Below, one piece after another: positions 21,170 to 31,083 of a stretch of 64,000 nucleotides of DNA. The DNA is from Chlorops oryzae (taxonomy: Eukaryota; Arthropoda; Insecta; Diptera; Chloropidae), in contig CM035806.1 of assembly GCA_020466095.1 (NCBI GenBank), forward strand, positions 127,872,856 to 127,936,855. The letters run 5' to 3'. The notes beneath the pieces were generated by a model that saw only the letters and a program-made list of their open reading frames with translations, was not told the origin of the DNA and ran no database searches. The position numbers were made by a program, and so were the translations under genes. Numbering within the stretch: the first letter of the stretch is position 1; the number at the start of each line of letters is the position of its first letter.

Positions 21170-21415
21170 ATGAACAAATTAAATAATGAACAATTCCATC
21201 AGCTTATAGACCTCGTAAGAGAGAAGCCAGGATTATATGACAAGCGAAGCTCGTTATTTAAAAAGGTGTCTTAGAAGATGCAGACCTGAAAAGAAATAGC
21301 CAAAAATTTGGATGTGGATGGTAAATAAATAATTAAAAATCTTACTGCATATTCGTGAAATATCGAATTATTATTTCTGGTATAGAAAATGACTGTAAGG
21401 TGGCCTGGAGGTCTC
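21170..21415 (+). pseudogene. MADF-domain DNA-binding protein remnant
   Basis: The frame MNKLNNEQFHQLIDLVREKP is followed by GLYDKRSSLFKKV, the classic start of a MADF domain. Two in-frame stops precede KEIAKNLDVD. A candidate intron (GTAAAT ... GGTATAG, about 21319-21385) then leads to ENDCKVAWRSLRDH, the third MADF helix. MADF proteins bind DNA and are carried by PIF-type transposons as a partner of the transposase. The stops and the TAA after RDH mark it as non-functional. The divergent minus-strand frame that begins beside it has no recognised similarity. Confidence 0.65.
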
Positions 21416-22932
21416 TAAGAGACCACTAATTCGAGTGGCTTTAGCAAACATTTCTTCATCTTACTCTTTCAACTGGCGAAGTGATGTTTCATAGAACCCA
21501 TGTTCGCTACGTTGTTAAAAAAATGGGCGAACCCACCACTTCCTCCTGGTTTCTGGTTGCAGCAAATCGTCGCAAGCAATAAAAGCGACTGTTCCGTGAA
21601 AAAAAGCTTTTAAAATATTTCGCGAGTTTTGGTTCATTTTGAAAATTGTTTGAAAACTTTTGAAAATTTTGAATTACAATTTAAACTGAAATGATAACGT
21701 ATAATTTTTATGAGTACTCGGTACTCGTTAGATTGGTACTTGGTTCAAATATTGAATTACTAGAAGTGAAATTACGCTATCATCTGCGTGACGCAAAACT
21801 CTCATTGGAGATTGAAATGCGTCGCGCAAAATATTTTCGTGACGTCGCGCTCTCTCGCATCGGGCTCTCGCAATATTGGATTTTGGGCTTAATCCAATAT
21901 TGATATTTGTTTACTGTCTGAGACATGGCTCAAACTTACGGATAAATTTACTCACTCAAATTACACAGGCCGACATCAAAAATCCCCTTTGAAATTGAAG
22001 GAGTGATTCTATTAGATTTTTGTGTGCTGAAAAATTGAAAATTTTCAAAAAAATTCCATCACGTCAGAATTTCGAGAAAATCGCGTAAGAGTTTTTAACG
22101 ACCATTGCTTTTTTGAAACTCGTTTTGCTCGTATCTGGCTTAAAATATTTTAAAATTTTTAAATCTTTTATGTTCTTAAAACATCATTCTTTAATATGAC
22201 ATCAAAAATAACTAACAAAACGTTAAATGAATGGTGTAAAATGATGCTCAAAGTCGAAATTTTGAACAATTTTTCAAAGATTTTTATTATTTTTGGACTT
22301 TGAATGAACATAGCCCACCCATTAGCAGTCCCTTGTCCAAAAACGATATTTTAAATTGTTTGCAAATAAATTGTGTGTACATATGTCAAATCTAAGAACT
22401 GCAGCACAAACAATTTCCATGATATAGAGGTTTTTCTAAAGCAACTCAAATCGGAGATTCGTATACATAACATAATACAAGCTGGAAATGAAAAATTCAC
22501 TTGTTTTTTCGTTTGAAAAAGAAGAAATTACTAGATCGATTTGAAATATTGAGTTGGAAATAAATAAATTGCTTATAATTATAAAGACAGGAATCGTTGT
22601 TTTAGATTTTAAATTATTACTTTTATTTGCAACGATGTCGTAGATGCTTTGGCAATTTCTGATTAATTCCTTTTTACATCCATTAGTGATCCCTCTTTTT
22701 GTCAAGTACCAAGTACTTGTATGTATCGGTTACTTATTAATGCTACGTATAGACTAGTGTATATTGCTGACATATTAACGCTACGTATAGACTAGTGTAT
22801 TTAAGTATAATTACATAGGCTTTATACTACCATAACAGGCTAATATTACTACAACTCGACCGGGCTTTACAATTGATCGTCCCGATCAATAAGAGATTAC
22901 ATACAATATCATAATAAACTGTAAGGCAAATC

Positions 22933-23902
22933 TTAACTATTAGAAGTGTTGCTTTTAAGTGTTCTACTAACTTCATTTGAACCTCTCCAATCAACATATT
23001 TTCGAATGCGTGATGCTTCAATTATACCGTCATATGGTAATTGTGTTAGCTGACCATTTTCAATGTCTCTTATGACGTATCTATCATTAGGTAAGACTTT
23101 GTGAACTTTGTATGGTCCGCGGAACTTAGGCACGAATTTTTTATTTGTACCCACTGTTGTATCTACGTTCTTTATCAAGACATAATCCCCTTCTTCAAAT
23201 TTTATGTGCGGTTTCTTATTTTTTATATGTTGGTGCAAATTACGATTTTGAGATTTTTCTATATTTTCCAAAGCTTTAATTCGTAAATCATCTAAATCAC
23301 ATGGAATATCAGTACTATGTTTTTCTTCTAAATGTTCAGTTACAATATCTATCTCTTTTCCCCTCTGGTCTATTCCAAATAGTAATTTGCAGGGGGTTTG
23401 TTTAGTACTTGAATGAATCGAGTTGTTAATGGCAAATTCCACTTTACGTAACATTTTAAACCAATTCGAATGCTGTATTGGTTCGGAAAGTTTAGCCATC
23501 ATTGCCTTTAGAATACGATTGGTTCGCTCCACCTGGCCATTCGCTTGAGCAGACGCAGTTGCAATCTAAACATGTTCAATGTTATTTTCATCTAAATAAG
23601 ATTCGAACTCGGAAGACGTAAAACAAGAGCCACGATCGCTTATTAAACGCCTAGGTCGACTATAATGCTCTGTATAACTGTTTAAGCATGCAATGACTTC
23701 TTTAGTATTTGTAGTGTTGACAGCGTACAATTTAGTAAATTTGGTGAATTCGTCAACAGTTACCAAAATATGTTTTTTTTTGAAATAATTGCTGGAAGAG
23801 GACCGAAATGGTCCACGTGCAAAGTGTCGAAAGGAATAGGTTTTTTTGGAATATTATGCAATGTTCTATTAAAGGAATGAGGCGGAATAGAATGAACAAT
23901 GC
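22933..23902 (-). pseudogene. Gypsy integrase and C-terminal domain
   Basis: From the gap inward the minus strand reads SFNRTLHNIPKKPIPFDTLH, VDHFGPLPAIIS and VTVDEFTKFTKLYAV, then LISDRGSCFTSSEFESYLDE, a stop (TAG, 23564-23566) and ANGQVERTNRILKAMMAKLS. These are the integrase D,D-35-E core motifs (VDHFGP, SDRG..F and ANGQVERTNR with the catalytic Glu). A C-terminal GPY-like block follows (FVPKFRGPYKVHKVLPNDRY). A frameshift in an A-run near 23780 and the stop make it inactive. Confidence 0.8.
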
Positions 23903-24002
23903 NNNNNNNNNNNNNNNNNNNNNNNNNNNNNNNNNNNNNNNNNNNNNNNNNNNNNNNNNNNNNNNNNNNNNNNNNNNNNNNNNNNNNNNNNNNNNNNNNN
24001 NN
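23903..24002. other. Assembly gap (100 N)
   Basis: Exactly 100 N in a row, the convention for a scaffold gap of unknown size. It falls inside the gypsy element and inside the loop of a long inverted repeat, a structure that commonly defeats assembly. True distances across it are unknown. Confidence 0.95.
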
Positions 24003-24910
24003 GTATGTATCGGTTACTTATTAAAGCTACGTATAGACTAGTGTATATTGCTGACATATTAACGCTACGTATAGACTAGTGTATTTAAATATAATTACAT
24101 AGGCTTTATACTACCATAACAGGCTAATATTACTACATAATAGAGCGATCAAAATTAACATTCGTTCTTCTTGAGGTCAAATGAGCTCAATATTTTCTCT
24201 TAAAATGCATACATACAAGCTTAAATAGTGACCAAAAGCTGTGTCGCGGCAGTAAACGTAGTGAGCTATGGAATTACGCAAATTTTAATCAGAACTTTAT
24301 TTTTCCCTGACCCAATATATCAAATTGATCTAGTAATTTCTTATTTTTCAAACGAAAAAACAAGTGAGTTTTTCATTTCCAACTTGTATTATGTTATGTA
24401 TACGAATCTCCGATTTGAGTTGCTTTAGAAAAACCTCTATATCGTGGAAACTGTTTGTGCTGCAGTTCTTAGATTTGACAAATGTACACACAATTGATTG
24501 GCCAACAATTTAAAATATCGTTTTTGGAAGGGGGACTGCTAATGGGTGGGCTATGTTCATTCAAAGTCCAAAAAAACTGAAAATCTTTCAAACAATTTTC
24601 AATTTTTCGAATTTGAGCATCATTTTACACCATTCATTTAACGTTTTGTTAGTTATTTTTGATGTCATATTAAAGAATGATGTTTTAAGAACATGAAAGA
24701 TTTAAAAATATTTAAATATTTTAAGCCATATACGAGCAAAACGAGTTTCAAAAAAGCAACGGTCGTTAAAAACTCTTACGCGATTTTCTCGAAATTCTGA
24801 CGTGATGAAATTTTTTTGAAAATTTTCAATTTTTCAGCACACAAAAATCTAATAGAATCACTACTGCAACTCAAAAGGGGAGACTAAAATTTCAATTTTG
24901 CAGGCCTGTG

Positions 24911-25440
24911 TTATTATTGTATCCGCAACGACAGAGAAAATAGAGAAGGTGGTGGGGTTGCAATTGTAATTAATAAAAGAATAAAATTTGCAGTATTGCC
25001 CTCCGTTAAAACGAATTTAATTGAAAATGTTGGTATCGAGTTAGGCTGTGCAAATCAGTCTTAATTAAAATTGTTTAGCATTTATTATCCAGGAGGGATG
25101 TCCAGCGTGAATAGGCGAATTTTGTATCGAAATGATTTAAGAAAACTATGCAATTTGAGTGGTTCCTTTATTCTGTGTGGTGATTTTAATAGTCGTCATA
25201 GAGATTGGGCATGTACGCGCGCTAATTGTTGGGGCAATATACTCCAGGAATTTACAACTTTCTTTCCCATTACTATCTCATTTTCGGATAGACATCATAT
25301 GTGCCTGAAAATACAAATCGTTTATCTTCTAACTTGGACATAGTAGTGACAAACACACCTGAATCTATATCGCAACTCGTAGCACTCGACATTTTTGACT
25401 CGGATCATTTACCTATCATCTGTGACCTACATATATTGTG
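24911..25440 (+). pseudogene. J3 ORF2: endonuclease
   Basis: The sequence reads NREGGGVAIVINKRIKF, LFSIYYPGGMSS, LRKLCNLSGSFILCGDFNSR and HRDWACTRANCWGNILQEF, then NLDIVVTNTPE and FDSDHLPIICDLH (partly in another frame). These are conserved APE-like endonuclease motifs; GDFNSRH and SDH are catalytic or metal-site blocks. A stop near 25062 and a frameshift near 25300 disable it. The N-terminal ETW block lies before the foldback at 21898-21960. Confidence 0.78.
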
Positions 25441-26844
25441 AGAGTAATCTAAATAGCAATTTATTTCCTGACTACTCCAAAACAAACTGGAGAGCATACA
25501 GAACACTATTGCAAGAACGTCTCAATAACGTCAACTACAATATAAATGACACCACAGAAAAAGAGCAAATTGATACCCACCTAAAAGTTTTTAATGACCT
25601 GTTAAACAAAGAACAAATGTAACATATTAGGCTTCCAAAGAGAATCTTGCACATCATCAGCATCAGAAACCACTTTCGCAGGCAATGGAGCAAATTTAGG
25701 CAGCTGGCAAATTACAGAACCTTCATGAGCTACGCGGACATAGTCAAAGAAGAAATTTCTAAATACAGAGACAGACACTGGAATAGCGCACTCAGTGTAC
25801 TTGATAAAAATAGTAAACCCTTTTGGAATATTTGCAAAATACTTAAGAAAAATCATACGCAGATTCCTCCACTAAAATTCAATAATGAAACGCTCTCCTC
25901 AAATAGGGAGAAAGCAAACGCTCTAGCAAAAAATTTTTTTAGAAAATCATCTAGTTTCATCGTTGCTAGGCGAGGTGCATCACAATAACCTAGTAAATCT
26001 GGAAATTGATCTGTTCTCAGCTGAAACCGCTCTTACTGATGAATGTGAATTTGTCGATTCAGCTGAAGTGGCTACAATAATCAAAAATGCAAAACCAAAA
26101 TCAAGCATTGGCCTGGATAAACTTAGAATAGATATGATAAAGCATCTACCAATTCGTGCGTTGGATTTTATCACATTTATCATAAATTCGTGTCTGAAAT
26201 TGCAATACTTCCCAGTTAGATAGAAAACCGCTTAAGTAATCCCGATTTTAAAACCCTCTAGTTAAGTCTGCAAATATGTGCAGTAGCTACCGGCCCATTA
26301 GTCTGCTGAGTAATTTAAGCAAAATATTTGAAAAAATAATTAAAAAGAAACTCTGGTGTTTCATTGAAAGAATTGGCATTTTGCCGGAGGAGAAATTTGG
26401 TTTTAGGCAATCTCATAGCACTACACACCAAGTCAAAAGAATCATAAATCACGTTAAAAGTAATTTTGACGATAAAAAATTCTACTGGGCTAATCCTGCT
26501 TGACGTGGAAAAGGCCTTTGATTCGGTCTGGCATAATGGTGTCATGTATAAATTAATTAAATTTAAATTTCCCAAATTCTTGGTAAAAATCTTGCATAGT
26601 TTTCTATCAGATCGTTATTATTGTGTCTCGGTTCAAAATCAGTTATCTAACTTCATACAAATCCCTGCTGGTGTCCCCCAGGGCTCAGTAATTGGCCCGA
26701 TCCTATACTTGGTATACTGTGCCGACTTTCCTAAACACTCCTCATGTCACTACGCTATGTATGCTGATGACACAGGTATCTTTTCGTCTCATGAGTTCGG
26801 TCACATTATTACGACCAATCTTCAGTGTGCACTCTTAGATACTA
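25441..26844 (+). pseudogene. J3 ORF2: linker and reverse transcriptase
   Basis: The linker reads YSKTNWRAYRTLLQERLNNV, RNHFRRQWSKFRQLANYRTF and KPFWNICKILKK. It is followed by SSIGLDKLRIDMIKHLPIRA and the RT motifs SSYRPISLLSNLSKIFEKII, FGFRQSHSTTHQVKRI, LLDVEKAFDSVWHNG (A), AGVPQGSVIGPILY (B) and AMYADDTGIFSS (C). Frameshifts occur near 25970, 26250 and 26490 and a stop at 25621. The frame is interrupted at LLDT by the palindromic MITE at 26845-26961. Confidence 0.8.
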
Positions 26845-26961
26845 GTGGTATTCAAGCAACAGTGCAAATCGCAGTGTGCAATATTTGCACTGCTTTTTTT
26901 GTACGCAATTTGACAAGTGCAAATATTGCACACTGCGTTTGCACTGTTGCTTGAATACCAC
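26845..26961. mobile_element. 117-bp palindromic MITE in the J3 RT
   Basis: Two 46-47-bp arms starting GTGGTATTCAAGCAACAGTG are inverted around a 22-bp spacer. The flanks are a 5-bp duplication TACTA (26840-26844 and 26962-26966). Deleting the element with one TACTA restores LLDTMRYFNIWK in frame. GTGCAAATATTGCACACTGC inside each arm is itself nearly palindromic. There is no coding capacity. The 5-bp duplication does not by itself fix the superfamily. Confidence 0.82.
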
Positions 26962-26966
26962 TACTA

Positions 26967-27515
26967 TGAGGTATTTCAACATATGGAAAATAAAATTAAA
27001 CGCTGGTAAATCGCAGGCGATCTTTTTCACAAGAAAAAGAAGTACTCGCTTCTTGCCAGCTGAAAACCTAAATTTAGACGGCCATGATATACAGTGGATG
27101 GACAACGTCAGATACCTAGGGGTCACGCTGGACAAAAAACTTACCTTTAATGCGCACATACAACATGTCAAAACTAAACTAAAGATCGCCACAAAACTGC
27201 TATATCCACTGATAAATAGAAAATCCGATTTAAGTAGAGAAAATAAAATAACCATAATCGAAGTGGTCTTTCAAGAATAATCTTTTATGCATGCCCCGCC
27301 TGGGGCATCTGTGCAAAAACCCACATCAAATCCTTGCAGATTGCTCAGAACAAACTACTGAAAATGGCATTAAACCTCCCATGGCTATACTCCATGATGA
27401 AACTAATATCTCTCTCGTTGCGGATAAAATTGCTATCACCATCGATGAATTCAGGACGTCCTGTCTCATGTCTGACAATAATTTAATTGTTAATCTTTTT
27501 TCTCAGAATAGTTAA
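26967..27515 (+). pseudogene. J3 ORF2: RT C-terminal region
   Basis: After the palindrome the frame resumes MRYFNIWKIKLNAGKSQAIF, VRYLGVTLDKKLTFNAHIQH and LYPLINRKSDLSRENKITI, as expected for the Jockey thumb region. A frameshift follows near 27260 and the C-terminal half is poorly preserved. The block at 27291-27515 (IAITIDEFRTSCL) is probably the far C-terminus. The 3' UTR runs to the mariner at 27677. Confidence 0.72.
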
Positions 27516-27676
27516 GATTTCTGACTCTGTAGGTATAATGTCATTTCTAGTCATAATAAGATTTTAAGTTTTTGTAAGTATAACATTTCAAACTCTTTTT
27601 ATTGAAGGTTTTCTGTAGCTTTCCTTCAGAGTTCTAACTTGTCAAACAAAAAATCTCAAATCTCACAAAAATAATA

Positions 27677-28964
27677 TTAGGTGTAGTAAAAAGAAATCCA
27701 TTATTTTTGCATTAAATTGAGGGCTTTATTTAAGATAGTTAGAATGACCCGATTTAGGTCAAATATGCGCCGTTTTGTTCGATAACTTGTTGCCATTTTA
27801 AAGGTAATTTCATTATGCCTCTCTCATAGAAGCCCTCGTTCCTATTAGCAAAAAATTGAGACAGTCGAATTTCAGAAGCCTCTTTTGAAGCGAATATTTC
27901 ACCAGCAAAATTGTTCGCCATGGACAGGAACAGATGGTAATCACTTGGTGCCAGGTCCGGACTATAAGGTGGATGCAGAAGAACCTCCCAACCAAACTCC
28001 CGGAGCTTCTGGCGAGTCACTATCGATGTGTGTGGCCTGGCGTTGTCCTGATGGAACACAATTCCTCTCCTATTGGCCAAAGCTGGCCGCTTATGGGCGA
28101 TTGCTTCCTTCAGACGGTCCAATTGTTGACAGTAGATTTCCGAGTTAAGAGTTTTGCCGTATGGGAGCAGCTCATAGTAGATAATTCCCTGCCAATCCCA
28201 CCAAACACACAGCAAAACCTTCCTGGCCGTCAATCCTGGCTTGGCCACCGTTTCCGCCGGTTCACCGTGTTTCGACCACGACCGTTTTCGCTTGACGTTG
28301 TCGTAAGTGACCCACTTTTCATCACCAGTCACCAACCGCTTCAGAAATGGGTCGATTTTGTTGCGGTTCAGCAGCGATTCGCAGATGGAAATTCGGTCTA
28401 TGAGGTTTTTTTGCGTTAACTCGTGTGGCACCCATACATCGAGCTTCTTTGTGTATCCAGCCTTATTCAAATGGTTCCAAACGGTTTTTTGTGCAATCTT
28501 TAGCTCTTTTGCAATCGAAACAGTGCTAACATGACGGTCGGACTCGATAATTTCCATGATTTTATCGACATTTTCGACAATTGGCCTTCCAGTGCGTGGT
28601 GCATCCTTGACATCGAAGTTACCGGAACGGAATCGACCAAACCAAAATTGCGCATGATTGGCTGTTACAGTATCAGGTCCATAAACGCTATTCACATTTT
28701 CAGCCGCCTGGCTTGCGTTTTCTCCCTTATCGAAGAAAAACTGTAAAATGTAGCGAATTTTCTCTTTGCTGATGTCCATCTTTGACAAGCTCTCAAACAA
28801 AACTGAATCAATCAATCAAAAAAGTGTCAAAAAAGCTTTTTTAGTAGGAACTGTCATCTTTCTAATGCCCCCTAGCGGAACACGATCGGACTTATACAAC
28901 GCGAGATGCAGATAAATAACGCCATCTATTAGAAAAATAATGGATTTCTTTTTACTACACCTAA
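27677..28964 (-). mobile_element. Mariner copy 1, complete (1288 bp)
   Basis: Perfect 32-bp terminal inverted repeats begin TTAGGTGTAGTAAAAAGAAA at both ends and enclose a single intact transposase frame. Length, organisation and protein motifs are those of an autonomous mariner element. It is inserted in the 3' UTR of LINE J3. The flanks are TA-rich, so the exact TA duplication cannot be assigned with certainty. Confidence 0.92.
27754..28815 (-). CDS. Mariner transposase, intact 353 aa
   Basis: DDE/D transposase that cuts and pastes its own element at TA sites in the nucleus. The N-terminal helix-turn-helix region (about residues 13-120) is followed by WVPHEL (128-133), the mariner signature. 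The catalytic aspartates are D165 in VTGDEKW, D257 in HQDNARPH and D292 in YSPDLAPSDYH. The last two are separated by 34 residues, the DD34D spacing of mariner. The length (353) is normal for the family (about 345-355). The frame is uninterrupted from the ATG at 28815 to the stop at 27754. A second ATG at residue 13 (MDISKEKI) is an alternative start. Whether it is active cannot be told from sequence alone. Confidence 0.92.
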   Translation of the reverse strand: MIDSVLFESLSKMDISKEKIRYILQFFFDKGENASQAAENVNSVYGPDTVTANHAQFWFGRFRSGNFDVKDAPRTGRPIVENVDKIMEIIESDRHVSTVSIAKELKIAQKTVWNHLNKAGYTKKLDVWVPHELTQKNLIDRISICESLLNRNKIDPFLKRLVTGDEKWVTYDNVKRKRSWSKHGEPAETVAKPGLTARKVLLCVWWDWQGIIYYELLPYGKTLNSEIYCQQLDRLKEAIAHKRPALANRRGIVFHQDNARPHTSIVTRQKLREFGWEVLLHPPYSPDLAPSDYHLFLSMANNFAGEIFASKEASEIRLSQFFANRNEGFYERGIMKLPLKWQQVIEQNGAYLT

Positions 28965-29321
28965 TTATTGAAGTACGGTGAAGTTCCAGACTCTTTATAG
29001 CTAAATTTAAACAATCAAAAATTTGTTAACTATTCACTATTTGCGCTAGTCAATAAACATACATACATACATACATACATACATACATACTTGAATTCCA
29101 AATAAATTCCAACACTTGGATCCAAGCCTTTTGTTTGCGAGCGCAAATAACTTCCAATTGATTAATTTGGGTCAGTAGCGTAGTGAGCGGGGGACAAGGG
29201 GGATGTCGCCCCGGGCGACCTTTTGATGGGGGCGCAAAAATCGGGCCATATATAAGTTTTTATTTTAACTTCAGCGCATATCATATCGTCTTTCGTGTAA
29301 AACCATTTGCGCAGAAGCGAT
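28965..29321. other. Spacer between the mariners: LINE tail, (CATA)n and a hAT-like end
   Basis: 28965-29054 continues the J3 3' UTR and contains AATAAA at 29051. 29055-29091 is a perfect CATA repeat, the J3 tail. CAGTAGCGTAGTGAGCGGGG at 29173 resembles the CAGTGGCGTAGCGAG terminus of the hAT at 42.5-46 kb and the MITE at 33635, so 29173-29321 is probably a truncated hAT end into which mariner 2 inserted. No gene. Confidence 0.6.
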
Positions 29322-30609
29322 TTAGGTGTAGTAAAAAGAAATCCATTATTTTTCCAATAGATGGCGTTATTTATCTGCATCTCGCGTTGTATAAGTCCGA
29401 TCGTGTTCCGCTAGGGGGCATTAGAAAGATGACAGTTCCTACTAAAAAAACTTTTTTCACACTTTTTTGATTGATTGATTCAGTTTTGTTTGAGAGCTTG
29501 TCAAAGATGGACATCAGCAAAGAGAAAATTCGCTACATTTTACAGCTTTTCTTCGATAAGGGAGAAAACGCAAGCCAGGCGGCTGAAAATGTGAATAGCG
29601 TTTATGGACCTGATACTGTAACAGCCAATCATGCGCAATTTGGGTTTCGTCGATTCCGTTCCGGTAACTTCGATGTCAAGGATGCACCACGCACTGGAAG
29701 GCCAATTGTCGAATATGTCGATAAAATCATGGAAATTATCGAGTCCGACCGTCATGTTAGCATTGTTTCGATTGCAAAAGAGCTAAAGATTGCACAAAAA
29801 ACCGTTTGGAACCATTTGAATAAGGCTGGATACACAAAGAAGCTCGATGTATGGGTGCCACACGAGTTAACGCAAAAAAACCTCATAGACCGAATTTCCA
29901 TCTGCGAATCGCTGCTGAACCGCAACAAAATCGACCCATTTCTGAAGCGGTTGGTGACTGGTGATGAAAAGTGGGTCACTTACGACAACGTCAAGCGAAA
30001 ACGATCGAGGTCGAAACACGGTGAACCGGCGGAAACGGTGGCCAAGCCAGGATTGACGGCCAGGAAGGTTTTGCTGTGTGTTTGGTGGGATTGGCAGGGA
30101 ATTATCTACTATGAGCTGCTCCCATACGGCAAAACTCTTAACTCGGAACTATACTGTCAACAATTGGACCGTCTGAAGGAAGCAATCGCCCATAAGCGGC
30201 CAGCTTTGGCCAATAGGAGAAGAATTGTGTTCCATCAGGACAACGCCAGGCCACACACATCGATAGTGACTCGCCAGAAGCTCCGGGAGTTTGGTTGGGA
30301 GGTTCTTCTGCATCCACCTTATAGTCCGGACCTGGAACCAAGTGATTACCATCTGTTCCTGTCCATGGCGAACAATTTTGCTGGTGAAACATTCGCTTCA
30401 AGAGAGGCTTCTGAAATTCGACTGTCTCAATTTTTTGCTAATAGGAACGAGGGCTTCTATGAGAGAGGCATAATGAAATTACCTTTAAAATAGCAACAAG
30501 TTATCGAACAAAACGACGCATATTTGACCTAAATCGGGTCATTCTAACTATCTTAAATAAAGCCCTAAATTTAATGGAAAAATAATGGATTTCTTTTTAC
30601 TACACCTAA
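29322..30609 (+). mobile_element. Mariner copy 2 (1288 bp), inverted relative to copy 1
   Basis: Same length and same 32-bp terminal inverted repeats as copy 1, in opposite orientation, 357 bp away. The near-identity of the two copies indicates recent transposition of this family. The transposase gene carries a premature stop. Confidence 0.92.
29471..30532 (+). pseudogene. Mariner transposase with premature stop
   Basis: Colinear with the 353-residue protein of copy 1. It differs by about a dozen substitutions (for example W58G, W180R, A289E in the YSPDLxPSD motif) and by a TAG in place of Trp341 (stop ending at 30493). All three catalytic aspartates remain. Loss of the last 13 residues plus the A289E change make this copy probably inactive, although its ends could still be used in trans by copy 1. 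Confidence 0.88.
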
Positions 30610-30956
30610 TACTTGTACGTCAAGACGTGTGGTAGATTATCGATAGTTTTTACTTTGAAAAATATCGATTATGCTTGAACATTCCTATTGATGTGATATT
30701 CAGCCTAGCGAACTTAACGTCGAAACGCGCACCATATATTACTATATATAATATGTCACTCTCATAGATTTTGGGCGGGACATTTCGCGCCAGTTAGAAA
30801 GAGATGTTACTCGGCAGACAAAAAAAGAGCGAGAGAGAAACACTTTTGGTGAGTACCTAAGTCAAAAATTCTCATTTTGCTGGGTACCCAAGACCGTGGT
30901 GGGTACCCAAGACCGTGTTGAAAACAGCCAAAATAGAAACGGCTCCTGAGTGACAT
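30610..30956. other. No gene seen
   Basis: AT-rich DNA between mariner 2 and the 3' tail of LINE B. It contains ATCGATAGT / AAATATCGAT words and a duplicated GTGGGTACCCAAGACCGTG phrase at about 30885-30925. ATATGTCACT at 30750 and GAGTGACATATA at 30950 form a short inverted pair. Confidence 0.3.
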
Positions 30957-31083
30957 ATATTTATTTATTTTTTTATTTATTTATTTATTGATAACAGTCT
31001 ATGAAAACATATAAATTTTCTTACAGACTACTTAGATCTATACTTATAATAAAAACTACAATTTTGCCCTTAAATTATCCTTA

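Larger units (their letters stand above)
16887..21889. mobile_element. PIF/Harbinger-like element enlarged by nested LINEs
   Basis: The ends AGCCCAAAATCCAACATTGC at 16887 and the inverse at 21889 share about 45 bp, including GAGAGCCCGATGCGAGAG. Both flanks carry TAA (16884-16886 and 21890-21892). Subterminal GAGTACTCG words also mirror each other. A MADF-domain remnant at 21170-21410 fits PIF elements, which commonly encode a MADF or Myb-like DNA-binding protein besides the transposase. No transposase is recognisable; LINE J2 occupies much of the interior. Confidence 0.7.
22718..24137 (-). mobile_element. Ty3/gypsy-type LTR retrotransposon fragment in the foldback loop
   Basis: Direct repeats of about 136 bp, ending in TAATATTACTACA on the plus strand, lie at 22718-22853 and 24003-24137; the second is cut by the gap. 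They start TGTAGTAAT and end ACATACA on the coding (minus) strand. Each contains CTACGTATAGACTAGTGTAT twice. Between them only the integrase and pol 3' end remain visible. Gag, protease and RT are absent or lie in the unsequenced gap. No target duplication matches across the flanks, as expected if the gap hides a rearrangement. Confidence 0.7.
21964..24910. mobile_element. Foldback-type element with about 590-bp inverted arms, in J3
   Basis: The arms at 21964-22553 and 24319-24910 are inverted, diverged copies starting CACAGGCC. TTA flanks both sides (21961-21963 and 24911-24913). Removing the element and one TTA joins HSN to YYCIRNDREN of the J3 endonuclease in frame. The loop (22554-24318) holds a gypsy fragment and the N gap. 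Open frames in the arms are shadows of one another and match nothing. The 3-bp TTA duplication is compatible with PIF/Harbinger-type mobilisation. Confidence 0.78.
21893..29091 (+). mobile_element. Jockey-clade LINE J3 with foldback, MITE and mariner insertions
   Basis: ORF2 starts within the endonuclease: DICLLSETWLKLTDKFTHSN at 21898-21960. It continues after the foldback as YCIRNDRENREGGGVAIVIN (24911 on). Then come the endonuclease GDFNSRHRDW, linker, RT (26276-26844 and 26967-27280) and 3' UTR. The 3' end, beyond mariner 1, has AATAAA and a (CATA)n tail at 29055-29091. ORF1 is absent. Insertions are the foldback at 21964-24910, a 117-bp palindrome at 26845-26961 and mariner 1 at 27677-28964. 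Several frameshifts and stops are present. Confidence 0.82.

Noticed and set aside
20770..21177. Minus-strand open frame divergent from the MADF remnant, considered as the PIF transposase
   Set aside because: It shows no DDE or helix-turn-helix motif, and the MADF evidence is on the opposite strand. Left unassigned.
22436..22705. Similar proteins encoded at 22436-22705 and 24228-24428
   Set aside because: The likeness comes from the inverted arms of the foldback element; no selection for protein is apparent.
27885..28534. Long open frames opposite the mariner transposase (both copies)
   Set aside because: Antisense shadows of a conserved coding sequence.
29055..29091. CATA tract as a regulatory or CRISPR-like repeat
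   Set aside because: It is a plain microsatellite following AATAAA at a LINE 3' end. No spacer-repeat structure exists anywhere in the window.
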